Assembly: GCA_030765045.1 (NCBI GenBank)
Contig: CM060967.1
Coordinates: 122,742,412 to 122,806,411 of the forward strand
Source of the DNA: Tenodera sinensis
Taxonomy: Eukaryota > Arthropoda > Insecta > Mantodea > Mantidae
Direction of reading: 5' to 3'
Length of the DNA: 64,000 nt
This document shows, one piece after another, positions 1 to 10,323 of the stretch; within the stretch, counting starts at the first letter, position 1, and each line of letters starts with the position of its first letter. Under the pieces are notes generated by a model. That model saw only the letters and a list, made by a program, of their open reading frames with translations, ran no database searches and had not been told where the DNA came from. A program made the position numbers and the translations under genes.

Positions 1-319
1 CCGGTAGCCTTGGTTTCATGTATTTTAAATGGGTAAAACACATTTTAATCGTTTTTTTGAGAAACATAAAATTACTGACATTTTTGAAGGAGGTTAGAGT
101 CTATAATTCTTTTTCGTACACAAATGTTGCAAAACAAGTTTTATTTTTAAAAATTAGTTAAAACAATAGACAATTGAAAATTATTTTAATCTTGAGAAAT
201 TATGAATATTACAAAGTCTTATCAGTCCTACTGGTTGAATGACATTAATACAACTTATTCATTTAATAAACATATAATGAAGCATAGACACATCCTTAAA
301 AAGTATCAAAAAGCAATAA

Positions 320-958
320 AAGTCATTTAGTAAGGCACCTATCACACTGAAAACCTTCAGCAGATTCAGCAGAACTACACAGAGAATGAATCCATGTTCC
401 GCAGCTGGTACATCGAAACCATTCCTCCCCATCCTGACCAAATTCTCCACAGATGAAACAAATGTTTTCATTTTCCATACCTGGCAAATCGGCCATCTCA
501 TCATCATCACACAATCGATTTTCATCAATAGAATCTTCATCAGAGTCAGAAGACATTTCTTTTTTGAGTCTACGTGCGGACATTGCTTTCTTCTTTTTAA
601 CACCCCCTTTCTTCATCCGTTTTAGGCCACATTTAGGTGTGTCTTTGAATAGCTGCTTTACACTTGTTTTCAGTAATGAATTTTTTTTCTGAGGTCCCTT
701 ACTAACTTCTTTTCGACCACCACTTGAAGTTCAGCTTTTCTAGGTGTGGAGGTTAGAATTTCTGACTTTAGCTTCTCTCTTTGTTTTCAAGGCTTTGTCT
801 TTGTGCCACTGGTACCTAGAAGGAAGCGGTATCAGGTCTTCAAAAGTCACCGAGTTATTGGGATCTTGAGGTTCTTTTGATCCTTCTTGGTTTGGTTCTT
901 CATTGGACTTCGTAGTTGGTGAATCCGAGGGTTCAACCCCCATGTCATCATTCTCAAT
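320..958 (-). pseudogene. C-terminal exon of a Tigger/pogo-like DDE transposase, broken
   Basis: The minus strand carries the C-terminal tail typical of insect Tigger/pogo transposases. It begins after a splice-acceptor-like stretch (pyrimidine-rich, ending CAG at about 959), then has an acidic linker, the conserved FEDLIPLP-type motif and, one frame over, the ILTSTPRKAELQ-type motif at about 735-765. It ends in a PHD-like zinc module with Cys/His spacing CFIC...C..C...WIH..C......C..C. The first and last parts share a frame, but the middle motif needs a different one, so there are two compensating single-base indels and two in-frame stops between about 725 and 775. The DDE domain and N-terminal HTH are not present; they would lie upstream (to the right). 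This is most likely a decayed transposase exon; a domesticated gene is less likely because of the stops. Confidence 0.7.
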
Positions 959-1274
959 GACTGGAATAGAAAATTAAAATAAGCCGCTAAAAGTAAGCAT
1001 TTAAGTACATGTGGGGGAGCACCGGTAGCCTACTGCCATTACCCCATTGTTACCTACCGGGGCTACCGTTTTGCGTGGTTCGAAAAAATCGTCCTTAAAG
1101 GTTAGGAATAATTATACAAAATACTTGTGTAATACAGTAAATTAAACCTTATAAAACACACTATTCAGGGAATATGATGTAGTGAAAAACATGCGAAAGT
1201 AAAGAGTACTTACAGTGGCTAGAAAACCGATGAAAATTATAGCAGAAGCACATTAAAACATTCCCCAAGCACAA

Positions 1275-1286
1275 CTGCACAACAGA
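1275..1286. repeat. Left target-site duplication of the Jockey-like LINE
   Basis: CTGCACAACAGA is found here and again, exactly, at 6613-6624 directly after the LINE 3' tail. The two copies bracket the element, so its 5' end is placed at 1287. Confidence 0.85.
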
Positions 1287-1667
1287 ACTGCCGAAATAGG
1301 TTCCAGTGAAAGAGCTCGGCGGGTGAGGAGGTGCTTTGTTAGCGCGCACGAGAAACAAGCACGTGTAACGGTTTGGCGGGATCATTGTAGAGGATACAAC
1401 TGCCATAATTGGCGGGAAAGGCGTGTTCAAATAACAAGTGACTGAGTGAAGTGCTTCATTAAGGCTGGATTGATATAGTGTTTCTTCTTGTTATATACAG
1501 TGAGTTACCGTGTAGGCCCAGGAGGATTTCCAAGTGAGGTGTTCACACGAGTGTTGTACATAGTGATTATTAATGTACAGCGTCATGTTAAACCAGTGTA
1601 AATAACCCCCTTCGTTTTCCTCGTGTACATAACATCTTTAGTGAATTAGTGTTTTAGCTTATGTGCA
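1287..1667 (+). promoter_or_regulatory. LINE 5'UTR, presumed internal promoter
   Basis: The 381 bases between the target duplication and the ORF1 start are GC-richer than the surroundings and have no long ORF. Jockey-type elements transcribe from an internal 5' promoter, so promoter function is inferred from position only; no TATA box is evident. Confidence 0.4.
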
Positions 1668-3464
1668 GTGAAAGTGACACAGTATTTAGTGTTAGTTTTA
1701 ACGAATATTGCGTGGGGCACGCTTAGCGTACCCCAGCGCATCAGTGAAAGTGAAATATGGCATCAGCCGCAGAGAGCGGCACCCAAGCCTGCCCAAGCGC
1801 CCATACTTATAGACTCCGCCACCTCAGCCGCGGTGGCGCTAGTACAGCTCTCTACATCTACATTGACCGACGACCTGAACCAGCAGCAAATGATCCTGGA
1901 GGAAGAGCGTAAGGCGCGAACCGTCGAAAAGCTCAGAAGGGAAGTGGAGGACATACAGACTGAAATCACTTACTACACAAATATACTGGTCAACCTGGAC
2001 GCGGACTCGACACAGTTCAACAAAGTTACACAGGACCTCGCGTTCTGTTACAAGGACTATGCCATGAAGAAGAGAGAACTTGTCAGACACAGTGAGGGGT
2101 GGAAAACTGCAGCACCGAAGAAAAAACGCACAAGAGACAGCGGCCGGGAAAGCGATTCCGACAGCGAACGTCCCGGCCAGCAATCCACCAACAAGAGACT
2201 ACCAAGGCAGTCCACACCGCCTTACCCCCTCACTCTTCGCAACACCTTCGCACCACTACAAGTAACAGAATGCGATGAGACGGAGTACCCGGCACTGCCC
2301 ACCACCACACAGAACCCTTTCCCACAACTCCATAAACCAAAACCCCCACAGCACCAGAAGACACCAACAAAAACCCGCCCCACTCCCCTCCCACATACAG
2401 CAATGCCAAGTACATCATCAACAACGACAACACCCACCACACAAACAGCTGAGAACCAAAAACCACCCAGAATAGTCATCCCGGACGTCCGCCAGGCTGT
2501 CAAGGTCCTCCAGACCCTGAAGAGCTCACTTCCCAACGGCTCCTACAAGCTCCAGACTACGAGGGACTGCCTAAAACTCTTCCTCCAGAGGAAACAGGAC
2601 GCCACCCCTACCATGCAGCTCCTGACAAACGCTGGTGTGGAGAACTTCAGCTTCACACCCAGAAGCGACCAACCTCTAAGATACGTCATAAAACGCCTAC
2701 CAGCAGACCTACAGGTTGACTTTATCAAGGAGGACTTGGAGCTGAAGGGCTACACCGGCGTACAAGTCCGACAAATGGTGTCCCGCGGCAGGCCTCTACC
2801 AAACTTCCAGGTAAGCTTATCTAGAACCACGGACAACCAAAAGCTTTTACAGGAAAGAGAGGTGTGCCACATGATGGTCACCGTGGAGGTCCTTAAAACT
2901 TCCCAAAGCATCACACAGTGCTATAATTGCCAGCAGTTAGGACATACGTTCAAAATGTGCAACATGACCTCCCGGTGCGTCCTTTGCGGTGACCTCCACC
3001 GCCTAGCTGACTGCCCAAGAAAGGCCAAACAGGACGTCATACCCCACTGTGCCAACTGTGGAGAGGCGCATCCTGCCAGCTATAGGGGGTGTGAGACCTT
3101 TAAGATGGAACGTCACCGCCGCCAACTGGCAGCCGCAGCCAGGAACTCTCCTGGTACTCAACCAGGGCCACGCCCCATTCTCTACCCGGCCCTGGTCAGA
3201 AGTGACAACTCCTTTGCAGGAGTCGCCGGAGGGCAAAATACACCTGCGCAACCGCAAAATGGTCCCCCTCCACAACCCCAGCCCTCACAGGCGCCCACCA
3301 GCGACCTAGGAGGTTTGAAAGAGATTTTCAGCCTGTTCAAGGACTTAAACCTCCCGGCGCTACTAACAAAGTTGCGGCCCATAATCGCAAGATTAAAAAG
3401 CTGCAACAGTACCATGGATAAGCTGGAAACCATCATATGTTTAATAACCACTCTCTTCGAGTAA
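1668..3464 (+). CDS. LINE ORF1: gag-like nucleic-acid-binding protein with CCHC zinc knuckles
   Basis: An open 598-residue frame. In order: a hydrophobic N-terminus (first about 20 residues); an acidic/basic heptad-like stretch at about 75-125, probably a coiled coil; a basic patch (PKKKRTR) near 150, a likely nuclear signal; a Pro/Thr/Gln-rich linker at about 180-265; an RRM-like/PRE_C2HC region at about 285-400; then three zinc knuckles from about 420, read as CYNC...H....C, CVLC...H....C and CANC...H.....C. The C-terminus has a Pro-rich tract. Such proteins coat element RNA and deliver it to the nucleus. The stop TAA is followed directly by the ATG of ORF2 (TAAATG), an arrangement that suits termination-reinitiation. 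The exact start is uncertain; the annotated GTG-type start may be replaced by a downstream ATG. Confidence 0.85.
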   Translation: MKVTQYLVLVLTNIAWGTLSVPQRISESEIWHQPQRAAPKPAQAPILIDSATSAAVALVQLSTSTLTDDLNQQQMILEEERKARTVEKLRREVEDIQTEITYYTNILVNLDADSTQFNKVTQDLAFCYKDYAMKKRELVRHSEGWKTAAPKKKRTRDSGRESDSDSERPGQQSTNKRLPRQSTPPYPLTLRNTFAPLQVTECDETEYPALPTTTQNPFPQLHKPKPPQHQKTPTKTRPTPLPHTAMPSTSSTTTTPTTQTAENQKPPRIVIPDVRQAVKVLQTLKSSLPNGSYKLQTTRDCLKLFLQRKQDATPTMQLLTNAGVENFSFTPRSDQPLRYVIKRLPADLQVDFIKEDLELKGYTGVQVRQMVSRGRPLPNFQVSLSRTTDNQKLLQEREVCHMMVTVEVLKTSQSITQCYNCQQLGHTFKMCNMTSRCVLCGDLHRLADCPRKAKQDVIPHCANCGEAHPASYRGCETFKMERHRRQLAAAARNSPGTQPGPRPILYPALVRSDNSFAGVAGGQNTPAQPQNGPPPQPQPSQAPTSDLGGLKEIFSLFKDLNLPALLTKLRPIIARLKSCNSTMDKLETIICLITTLFE

Positions 3465-6114
3465 ATGGCACCTTCAAGGGGAGGCATAACTTTAACTCGC
3501 GCACTCCTGTGGAATGCAGATGGCATCCACAGGAAGCAACACGAACTTGAAAATTACCTGCGGCGTAACAAAATTGATATCGCATTCATTTGCGAAACAA
3601 AATTACAACAAGAGCACACTTTTAAGCTCCAAGGGTATCAAATCTTTCGGAACGACAGAATTGACAGACAGGGGGGAGGGACTGCTATTTTGCTCAGAAA
3701 TACAATTACTCATGCTTCTGTTACGCTACCTGCAATGGCAGCGTTAGAGTGCACAGCACTTAAAACACGTGTAAATAATCAAACGGTGATGCTGGTAGCG
3801 CTTTATCGGCCCCCTAACTCCCCAGATTTCATACGTGACCTCGAACAAATCCTCGCTTTAGAGGAGCACGTTATAATTGCAGGAGATTTCAATGCCCGGC
3901 ACCCCTGGTGGTTTTCTCGCCGAGCAAACGCGGCTGGAAATCTCCTGGTTGAATTCATAACGGATAATGACGACATAGAGGTACATCTTCCCCCAGATCC
4001 TACATTTTGGCACAGATCAGGGCACTTTGACCCCGAAATTTTGGACTTCGTATTAACAAAAAATGCGACACCTTTAATTAACTTTACAGTGTACCACAGC
4101 CTGGACTCCGACCATCTTCCTGTGCATTTCGACATACAGGGTTGTATTTCAGTCGGTGCCTCTGGCCCTCGAAGGAGGGCTGAGATCGACTGGAATAAGT
4201 TCACCATCGAAATGCACGGAATGGCGCAACCCAGACTGTCATACTATAGCGAGGCAGACATAGATGTCGCCATTGAAAACTTTACTGCCTCGCTACACAC
4301 AGCCAAGAGAAGCGCTACCACATACACCACAAGACCACCCGGTTTTTGCACGTACCCCGAGGTAGAGCAACTCATTGCGCGGAGACGACGCTTGACAAGA
4401 CTGTGGCGGTATACCCGTCAGCCTGAATACAAAATGCTAGCGAAATGGCTACGCAACATCATTCGCCACCAAATTAGACTTAATAAAATTGAACAGTGGG
4501 AAAACAAAATGCTGAGTACCACCCATTCGGACTCTTCTTTGTGGAAATTATTAAAGGCATTTAAGGTCTCCACGAGCGTCAACTCCGCAACTGAGGCGCT
4601 GCACACTCATGGCGGCCTGCACTTCTCCGAGGAGGAGAAAGCCGAAGTCTTCGCTGACTGTCTCGAAGACAGATTCAGCGAGAACCCAGTTACCAACCGT
4701 GACTTAGAACGGGAGGTACAGACATGGGTACAAACCTGGGTGGCGCAGAAGCAAGAGCAACAGCTATCCCTAATAACACCGCAGGAAGTTTACAAGCTCA
4801 TTAGGAAATTGCCTAATGGGAAAGCTGCCGGCCCAGACAAAGTGACTAATGAGGAACAAGCATCTCCCGAGAAAAGCTCTGGTGCAACTGACCAAAATAT
4901 TTAACGCCTGTTTGCAGCAAGGCTATTTCCCCTCTACTTGGAAACGAGCCAAGGTGATCATGCTTCCAAAGCAAGGGAAAAACACCAGACAACCGCAAAA
5001 TTACCGCCCCATTAGTCTCCTGTCTACTATTGGTAAGTTGCTCGAAAAACTTATACTTTCTCGACTCCAAAAACATGTTTCGGAATCTCATGAACTCTAA
5101 AATTCACAGTTTGGCTTTCGAAAAGGACATTCTACTGACTTACAGCTTCTCAGAATAACAGATGACATAACAGAGCAATTTAACAACGGGGCTTTAACGT
5201 TGGCGCTATTTCTGGACGTAGAAGCCGCATTTGACCGGTGCTGGCACAATGGCCTTATCTATAAACTGCACCAAAATTTCCCGGCACTTCAAAATTATCT
5301 ACACTTGCTGCACAATTTTTTAGAAAAACGGAAGTTCTCCTCCTCTCGGGAGCGAATGATGCGGGCTGGCGTCCCACAAGGGGCAATAATGTCCCCCTTC
5401 CTGTACATACTGTTTACAAACGACGCCAGATGCAAGGTCGCCATGTACGCCGACGACAATGCAATATACAACCACCATAGAAATCCACGTTTCGGTCTTG
5501 CAGAAATGCAACGCTATGTCAACAACTTCCTCTCATGGCAACATGATTGGAAAATCAAAATTAACCCCGACAAATGCCAACTGATTCATTTTTCTAAGCC
5601 GCATCACACTTTGGCAATGGACCTAACGGTCGGTGGTCAGGTATTGCACTGCCGTCGGCAAATTAAATACCTAGGGGTTACCTTGGACCGCACAATGTGC
5701 TGGTCCACCCACATAAAAAATAGCGCCAACAAAGACAGACAGCGGCTAAAGTTATGCGCCCCCATCTTCCGCAGCAAACAGCTGCAATTGAAGTCCAAAC
5801 TCATCCTGTACAAAGCTTTTATCCTGTCAGTGGTTCTATATGCGTGTGTGGCATGGGCAAACGACTCAAAAACCGCCCTGAAACAGATCCAAACCCTCCA
5901 AAACCTCTCCCTCCGAAAAATCCTCTCTGCTCCTCTCTTAACCACCAACCAAACCCTACACCTGGAAACCCAGATCCCCTCCATCCCTGAGGCAATAACC
6001 AAAAGAGCTTCCGCGGCATGGGCGCGCATCAGAAACCACGACAATTACGTCATTGCCAATATCGGCAAAGGTGAGCCGAAGCATCGAAAACATGCACGAA
6101 TCAAAATGTTTTAG
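3465..6114 (+). pseudogene. LINE ORF2: APE endonuclease + reverse transcriptase, disrupted
   Basis: The frame from 3465 to about 4850 encodes the apurinic-type endonuclease: WNADGI near residue 16, the catalytic Glu in ICETK near 43, GDFNARHPWW near 140, and SDHLP near 213. It then enters the RT finger (GKAAGPDK). A one-base frameshift at about 4850 moves the reading to the frame of 4849, which continues through NYRPISLLS and is stopped by TAA at 5098-5100. The same frame resumes through FGFRKGHST, the first catalytic Asp (FLDVEAAFD near 5220), GVPQGAIMSP, and YADD at 5445-5456. Between SP.LY and YADD the protein is shorter than usual, suggesting a small deletion. The frame ends at 6114. No RNase H domain follows, as expected for Jockey. 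The protein is not translatable as one chain. Confidence 0.85.
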
Positions 6115-6612
6115 ACGTCGCTTGGCTCACCGACTGATGTGCGTCCATGCAAACACGGGCCCCAGGCCACACACAAGCTACCTCAGAGGCCTGTACCCCA
6201 GGGAACCAGTCAGGAGCTGCACCCTGCCCGCCCAGGAAAACCGCGGAAATGTATATAAAGCGAGTGTAAATAGCGTCTGTAAATAGTGCCTTAATGTGCG
6301 TGTGTGTGTGTCTGTGTGTGCGTGAGGACATGTCTCACGATATGCCAGAGTGAATGCGGGAGTGCATGTGTGTAAATAAAGTGTATATATGTATATAAAG
6401 AAAAAAAACTAGAAACAAAACCCAAAGACAATACAACAGGGAACTGTTCTCGGTGGCCCAAGGACGGCCACTGTATGGGTTTCCTGGAAAACCCGTTGTA
6501 TATAAAATGTAAAAACAAAAAAAATGTAAATAAATGTAAATGTAAGTCTGTTAGCTGGGCCTGCTGTACCAGCACCAGACAAAATTGAAATAAACAAAAT
6601 CTGAATCTGAAT
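6115..6612 (+). other. LINE 3'UTR and hexamer tail
   Basis: Non-coding stretch with a GT-rich segment near 6298-6325, several AATAAA-like signals (for example near 6375 and 6590) and a terminal TGAATC-type repeat at about 6596-6612. The tail directly abuts the right target duplication. Confidence 0.7.
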
Positions 6613-6624
6613 CTGCACAACAGA
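6613..6624. repeat. Right target-site duplication of the Jockey-like LINE
   Basis: An exact match to 1275-1286 (CTGCACAACAGA). Confidence 0.85.
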
Positions 6625-6950
6625 TGATTCGGTATTGGCGTAGCTTGAGAACTTAGTTTACCATACCAATGCAAAGAGTGCAGCACCACCTAGACCTCCT
6701 CCAGATGGGAATAAAAGCTGAAAATCAACCTACCGGGCTACCTTCCTACCGGCGCTACCCCTCGCTCCCCTATGTATTTAGATTATAGAGGAGTAGTACT
6801 TAAGGAGGTATGATCACAGTATGTAATGGTGCAGGCAGTGAATAAAAATGATTAAAACATACACAGACACGCACACGCGCGAACCCAAACCACCACAAAA
6901 AATTAGGAAGGGGAAAAAGGCTGGTTTTTTTTTTTATTGAGTAGAATAAA

Positions 6951-7310
6951 GCTACGGCGACGCCTTGCCCGAGCGGTTGGACCGCTCGCCTACCACTTAA
7001 GCGGCCCGGGTTCTATCCCAGGAACCCTCATGTGGTATTCGTCCAAGCGGCGTCTGGGCGGGTTTTCTCCGGGTTCTCCGGTTTCCCTAGCCACTCATTC
7101 CACCAATTGCTCCATCATCACCTTCCAATGATCCACCTGCATTTCATATCATCCTCTTCCTCACTATCATACCTGGTGCTTGCCTGACCGCCCGCTTCCA
7201 GGTCTTCACTCTTTCCAGTCTATAGGCTCCTCTACTCCGCGTCAGGCGTCTGACCCTAGGCACTGGCTTGTAAGTTCTACATAAGCGGAGGGTAATCAAA
7301 TAAAGAAGAA
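6951..7310 (+). mobile_element. tRNA-derived SINE, family 1 head with a different tail
   Basis: Pol III A box around GCCCGAGCGGTTGGA and B box GGGTTCTATCCC give a tRNA-like head. The body (TGTGGTATTCGTC, GGGCGGGTTTTCTCCGGGT) matches the copies at 46378-46623 (minus) and 59078-59281. The 3' part differs: it ends in an AT-rich AAATAAAGAAGAATAA tail. Possible imperfect target duplication: TAGAATAAAGC (left) and AAGAATAACGC (right). Confidence 0.75.
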
Positions 7311-7605
7311 TAACGCAGGAAGGATAAAACTTAAAATGTAGAATACTACTGAATGCTGCGCTTTTAAAGGGTTACTATAGCTGAAATATCCGGCGTTGCC
7401 CGTGGTTTGATGGTTCATCTCTAAATATTTTTGGACTTAGGTTGCACTTGCCCAATTGTTTCTTTGGGGACATTTAAGAAATATTACGTACTTAACACTT
7501 AATATCTCGTACTTAACACACTTAAATATGGAATTAAAACTCTTAGGAACTATAAAGAATAAAAAAATAAACTAAATAAATAAATACACCGGGAATACGC
7601 TACGC

Positions 7606-8010
7606 AAAACCGAGCGGGATGGCTCAAACGGTAACGTCTCTGGCCCGAATTCGGGAGGTCGCGGGTTCTATCCCCGTGGCCGCGCACTCTGACATGGGTT
7701 TTTCTGTGGTTTCCCCAAGTCACCTGGTGAATGCTGGGATGCTTTCATCTTCTCCACGGCTTCCTTTCCCTTCCTTTCTTATTTCCTTTCATTCATTTGT
7801 CTCATCTTTCCGGGTGCGGTTCGTAGAGCGGTTGATTCCGGTTTTGGCGGGCAGATGACACAGTTGCATGCTCATTGGAAACATACTTCCCTGGTTGTCT
7901 AGGAAGCTGCCGCTTGGGCCACAAGGGTCGCTTCATCGCCCTCTTCCTGAGCGACGGATATGCTTCGGGCGCCAGGTGTAATATCTGGAAGTGTTAGGGA
8001 CTGCTGTGCG
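7606..8010 (+). mobile_element. tRNA-derived SINE, family 3
   Basis: The A box lies in GGGATGGCTCAAACGG and the B box in GCGGGTTCTATCCCC. They are followed by a body with GTGGTTTCCCCAAGTCACC and a pyrimidine-rich stretch (7758-7810). No second copy is seen in this window. The 3' limit is approximate. Confidence 0.6.
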
Positions 8011-8149
8011 CTTCTGGGGGCTGAATCAGGCTCCGTTCTAGTCCTTGCTTCCGGTTTCACTTCGCCTCATCCCCTGGGGTGGGGGTGGGTGGGGGGTGAT
8101 AGCCCGCAATAGATCCATATTGGGGTCGCAGTGGGCGAGGTTCTCCGCG

Positions 8150-8157
8150 CGCGCGCA

Positions 8158-8204
<47 letters not shown>
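8150..8204. repeat. CG/CA microsatellite
   Basis: A short CG run passes into a (CA)n tract, preceded by a G-rich stretch at 8068-8098. Confidence 0.9.
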
Positions 8205-8207
<3 letters not shown>

Positions 8208-8532
8208 ACTGTTGAACAATCATAAATACCTCAGGAAGAAAAGCGAATAGAGAAACCCATGTAAGTGTAATGTATCGTAGTTCTATTTTGACAATATAGA
8301 AAAGAGTGTGAATTGTTTGTAGAAGAGTGAGAAGTGAGAAGAGAAATACATATAATGTGTTACACAAAAAGAAAGTGAGTTAAGAAAACCATGTGAATAT
8401 AATACGCCGCATTTGTATTTGTCATATTGAAAATAGTATCTATGAATTGTATGTTTAAGAGCGAGTGCAGAACCTGTGTCTGTGTTACATAAAAGAGTAG
8501 AGAGAACCCTGTGAATGTAATATGATTTATTT

Positions 8533-8636
8533 AAATTTATTTTGGAGCTGTCTTTTTAAGCACACTGGGCCGGATTTGAACCCGGGACCTTGGATCAGTA
8601 GGACAGCGTCTAACCAACTAAGCTATCCAGACCGAC
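8533..8636 (-). mobile_element. tRNA-derived SINE, family 2, short internally deleted copy
   Basis: On the minus strand: GGTCTGGATAGCTTAGTTGG (A box region), GGGTTCAAATCC (B box), then directly the GTGTGCTTAAAAAGACAG segment; the distal body is missing. It is flanked by an 18-bp direct repeat with one mismatch, beginning ATGTAATATGAT at 8515 and 8637, which marks a real insertion. Confidence 0.8.
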
Positions 8637-8856
8637 ATGTAATATGATCTATTTCTATTACAAATAGATGTATATTACAAATGTTTCTATATTACATATA
8701 GAAACTTATATGTAGGTATTATTTCTAGAAGTGGGATTAGAGAAAGAGATATGGCTGTTTCGTAAAAGAAAAGAGTAGAGAAAACCTTGTGAATGTAATA
8801 CGTTGCACAACGAAATGGATTGCATAAAAATGTACTCTACGGGAAAAAAATAAACT

Positions 8857-9085
8857 GTTGGCCTCGGTGGCTCAGTTGGTTAGACGCTGGCCTACTGATC
8901 CCAAGGTCGCGGTTCAAATCCGGCCCAGACCAATCGTTTTTAAGTGTGCTTAAAAAGACAGTTATGTTAGTAGATTTACTGGCATGTAAAAGAACTCCTG
9001 CGGGACAAAATTTCGGCATAGCGGCGACGCTGATGTGATCCTGGCAATTGACAACGTCGTTAAACAACAAAATAATTTTAATTTC
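8857..9085 (+). mobile_element. tRNA-derived SINE, family 2
   Basis: The A box is in GGTGGCTCAGTTGGTTAGAC and the B box in GCGGTTCAAATCC. These are followed by the family body (ACTGGCATGTAAAAGAACTC, ACGTCGTTAAACAACA). It is a close match to 15051-15278. Confidence 0.8.
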
Positions 9086-10323
9086 TGTGGAAAAACACCA
9101 TTCGGATGAATGATATAGCAGCCCACAAGGGATAAAGTTCATTATTTGTCTTTTCCACGTACAGATATGTAGGTGTAAACGCACTAGCTATGATACCCAG
9201 GTCAGGATACCCAAATTACGTTAATCCAACTTTCCTAACTATGAAAGAGTAACAAAATAAATAATCACGGGGAAAAAATGAAAGAAAGAAACATTACTGA
9301 TGGACATTTTCGGAGCCTTTTGCAAGTAGTTCCAAGGCGGGCCACAAACGGCGCTTCACTATGTCGATCTGCACAAGCAGTTTGCCAACTGAGCGCCAGA
9401 TAGCGCAAGCTTTCTTCTGATATGTGTTACAAGAAAAATCAGCACCATATTAATGTAATTATTTCAGCATTCATGTTAAATGAAGGTATTGATTAATGTT
9501 GACTTGCAAGAACACACGAAAATAATTAAGCTGTTTGTAGTTAGAATAGTTTGGCAGTAATCTCCGGTATGACTGGAATTTATTCGCTTTTGAACACAAA
9601 TTATTGTTTTCTAACAAATGATGGGACTAGTGCCTGGATGTCAGACAAAACACTTTTGTTAACCGGAGAATGTATATGAAAGACCTATTAGGGATAAACA
9701 CGTTTTCGCACATTTGGGGACAATGGGCGCAATTTTTAGTTTGTCTATTTTAGCTTCCGTTGCCTATTTTAAAGTTAACCACCTTTTTACCTCATTGCAT
9801 ATTTTCTTTATTTTAATACATTGAAAGAAAGCTCGCATGCATTATATTAAAAAACAAAAACTAATGGTTGCACGAATTAAAAATATGTATTCACCTTACA
9901 CAGATATTTGCTGAGAATCTTATTCTCCAGCAATTCATATATTTCCAAGAAATGTTTGAACAGTATAACAGGTTACTTCGGAGTTTACCAGCGAAAGAAA
10001 GTATTTCGTGGAGGGTGTAGAAAGGAATGCATGTTTGCAAATGTCTTGTAAGATTTGTATTATTTGCCTTCCTCGCTCGATGGTCAACCCATCAATTTTG
10101 AAGCCAGGTAGCTCTGCAAGTTACCTTTTTCTCCAGATTCCGTTATTGCGTATTTCGAACTCTCTAATCTCTTCTCACATCCCTCTTTTTGAGACAATGC
10201 ACAGTCGGGTTATCCCGATCTCTGAAAGAAAGTAGATCCACTCAGGTCTCAGCAAGTAATTCGAGACTGAACTTGAATTAAACAACTCCATCTGCAGCTT
10301 TCGTGATTATTGTAATATTTATC
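9086..10323. other. AT-rich stretch, no gene recognised
   Basis: No supported coding region. The part from about 9690 (TAGGGATAAACACG...) may be the 5' end of the hAT element whose transposase follows; no clear 8-bp duplication was found to fix its limits. Confidence 0.5.

Larger units (their letters stand above)
1287..6612 (+). mobile_element. Jockey-like non-LTR retrotransposon, apparently full length
   Basis: A 5.3-kb LINE with 5'UTR, ORF1 (gag-like), ORF2 (endonuclease plus reverse transcriptase) and a 3'UTR ending in about three TGAATC-type hexamers. It is bracketed by a perfect 12-bp target duplication. Clade is judged from the APE-type endonuclease, the RT block around YADD and the PRE_C2HC/CCHC architecture of ORF1, which match Jockey-group elements. 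Damage is limited to ORF2 (one frameshift, one nonsense codon, a small deletion before YADD). ORF1 is intact, so the insertion is not very old but this copy cannot supply a working RT. Confidence 0.85.

Noticed and set aside
2222..2536. A 104-codon minus-strand ORF inside LINE ORF1
   Set aside because: A shadow of the Pro/Thr-rich ORF1 region on the opposite strand.
8857..8935. A tRNA gene in the SINE heads (also 15051 and 46600)
   Set aside because: A and B boxes are good, but the acceptor stem is not closed and conserved SINE bodies follow.
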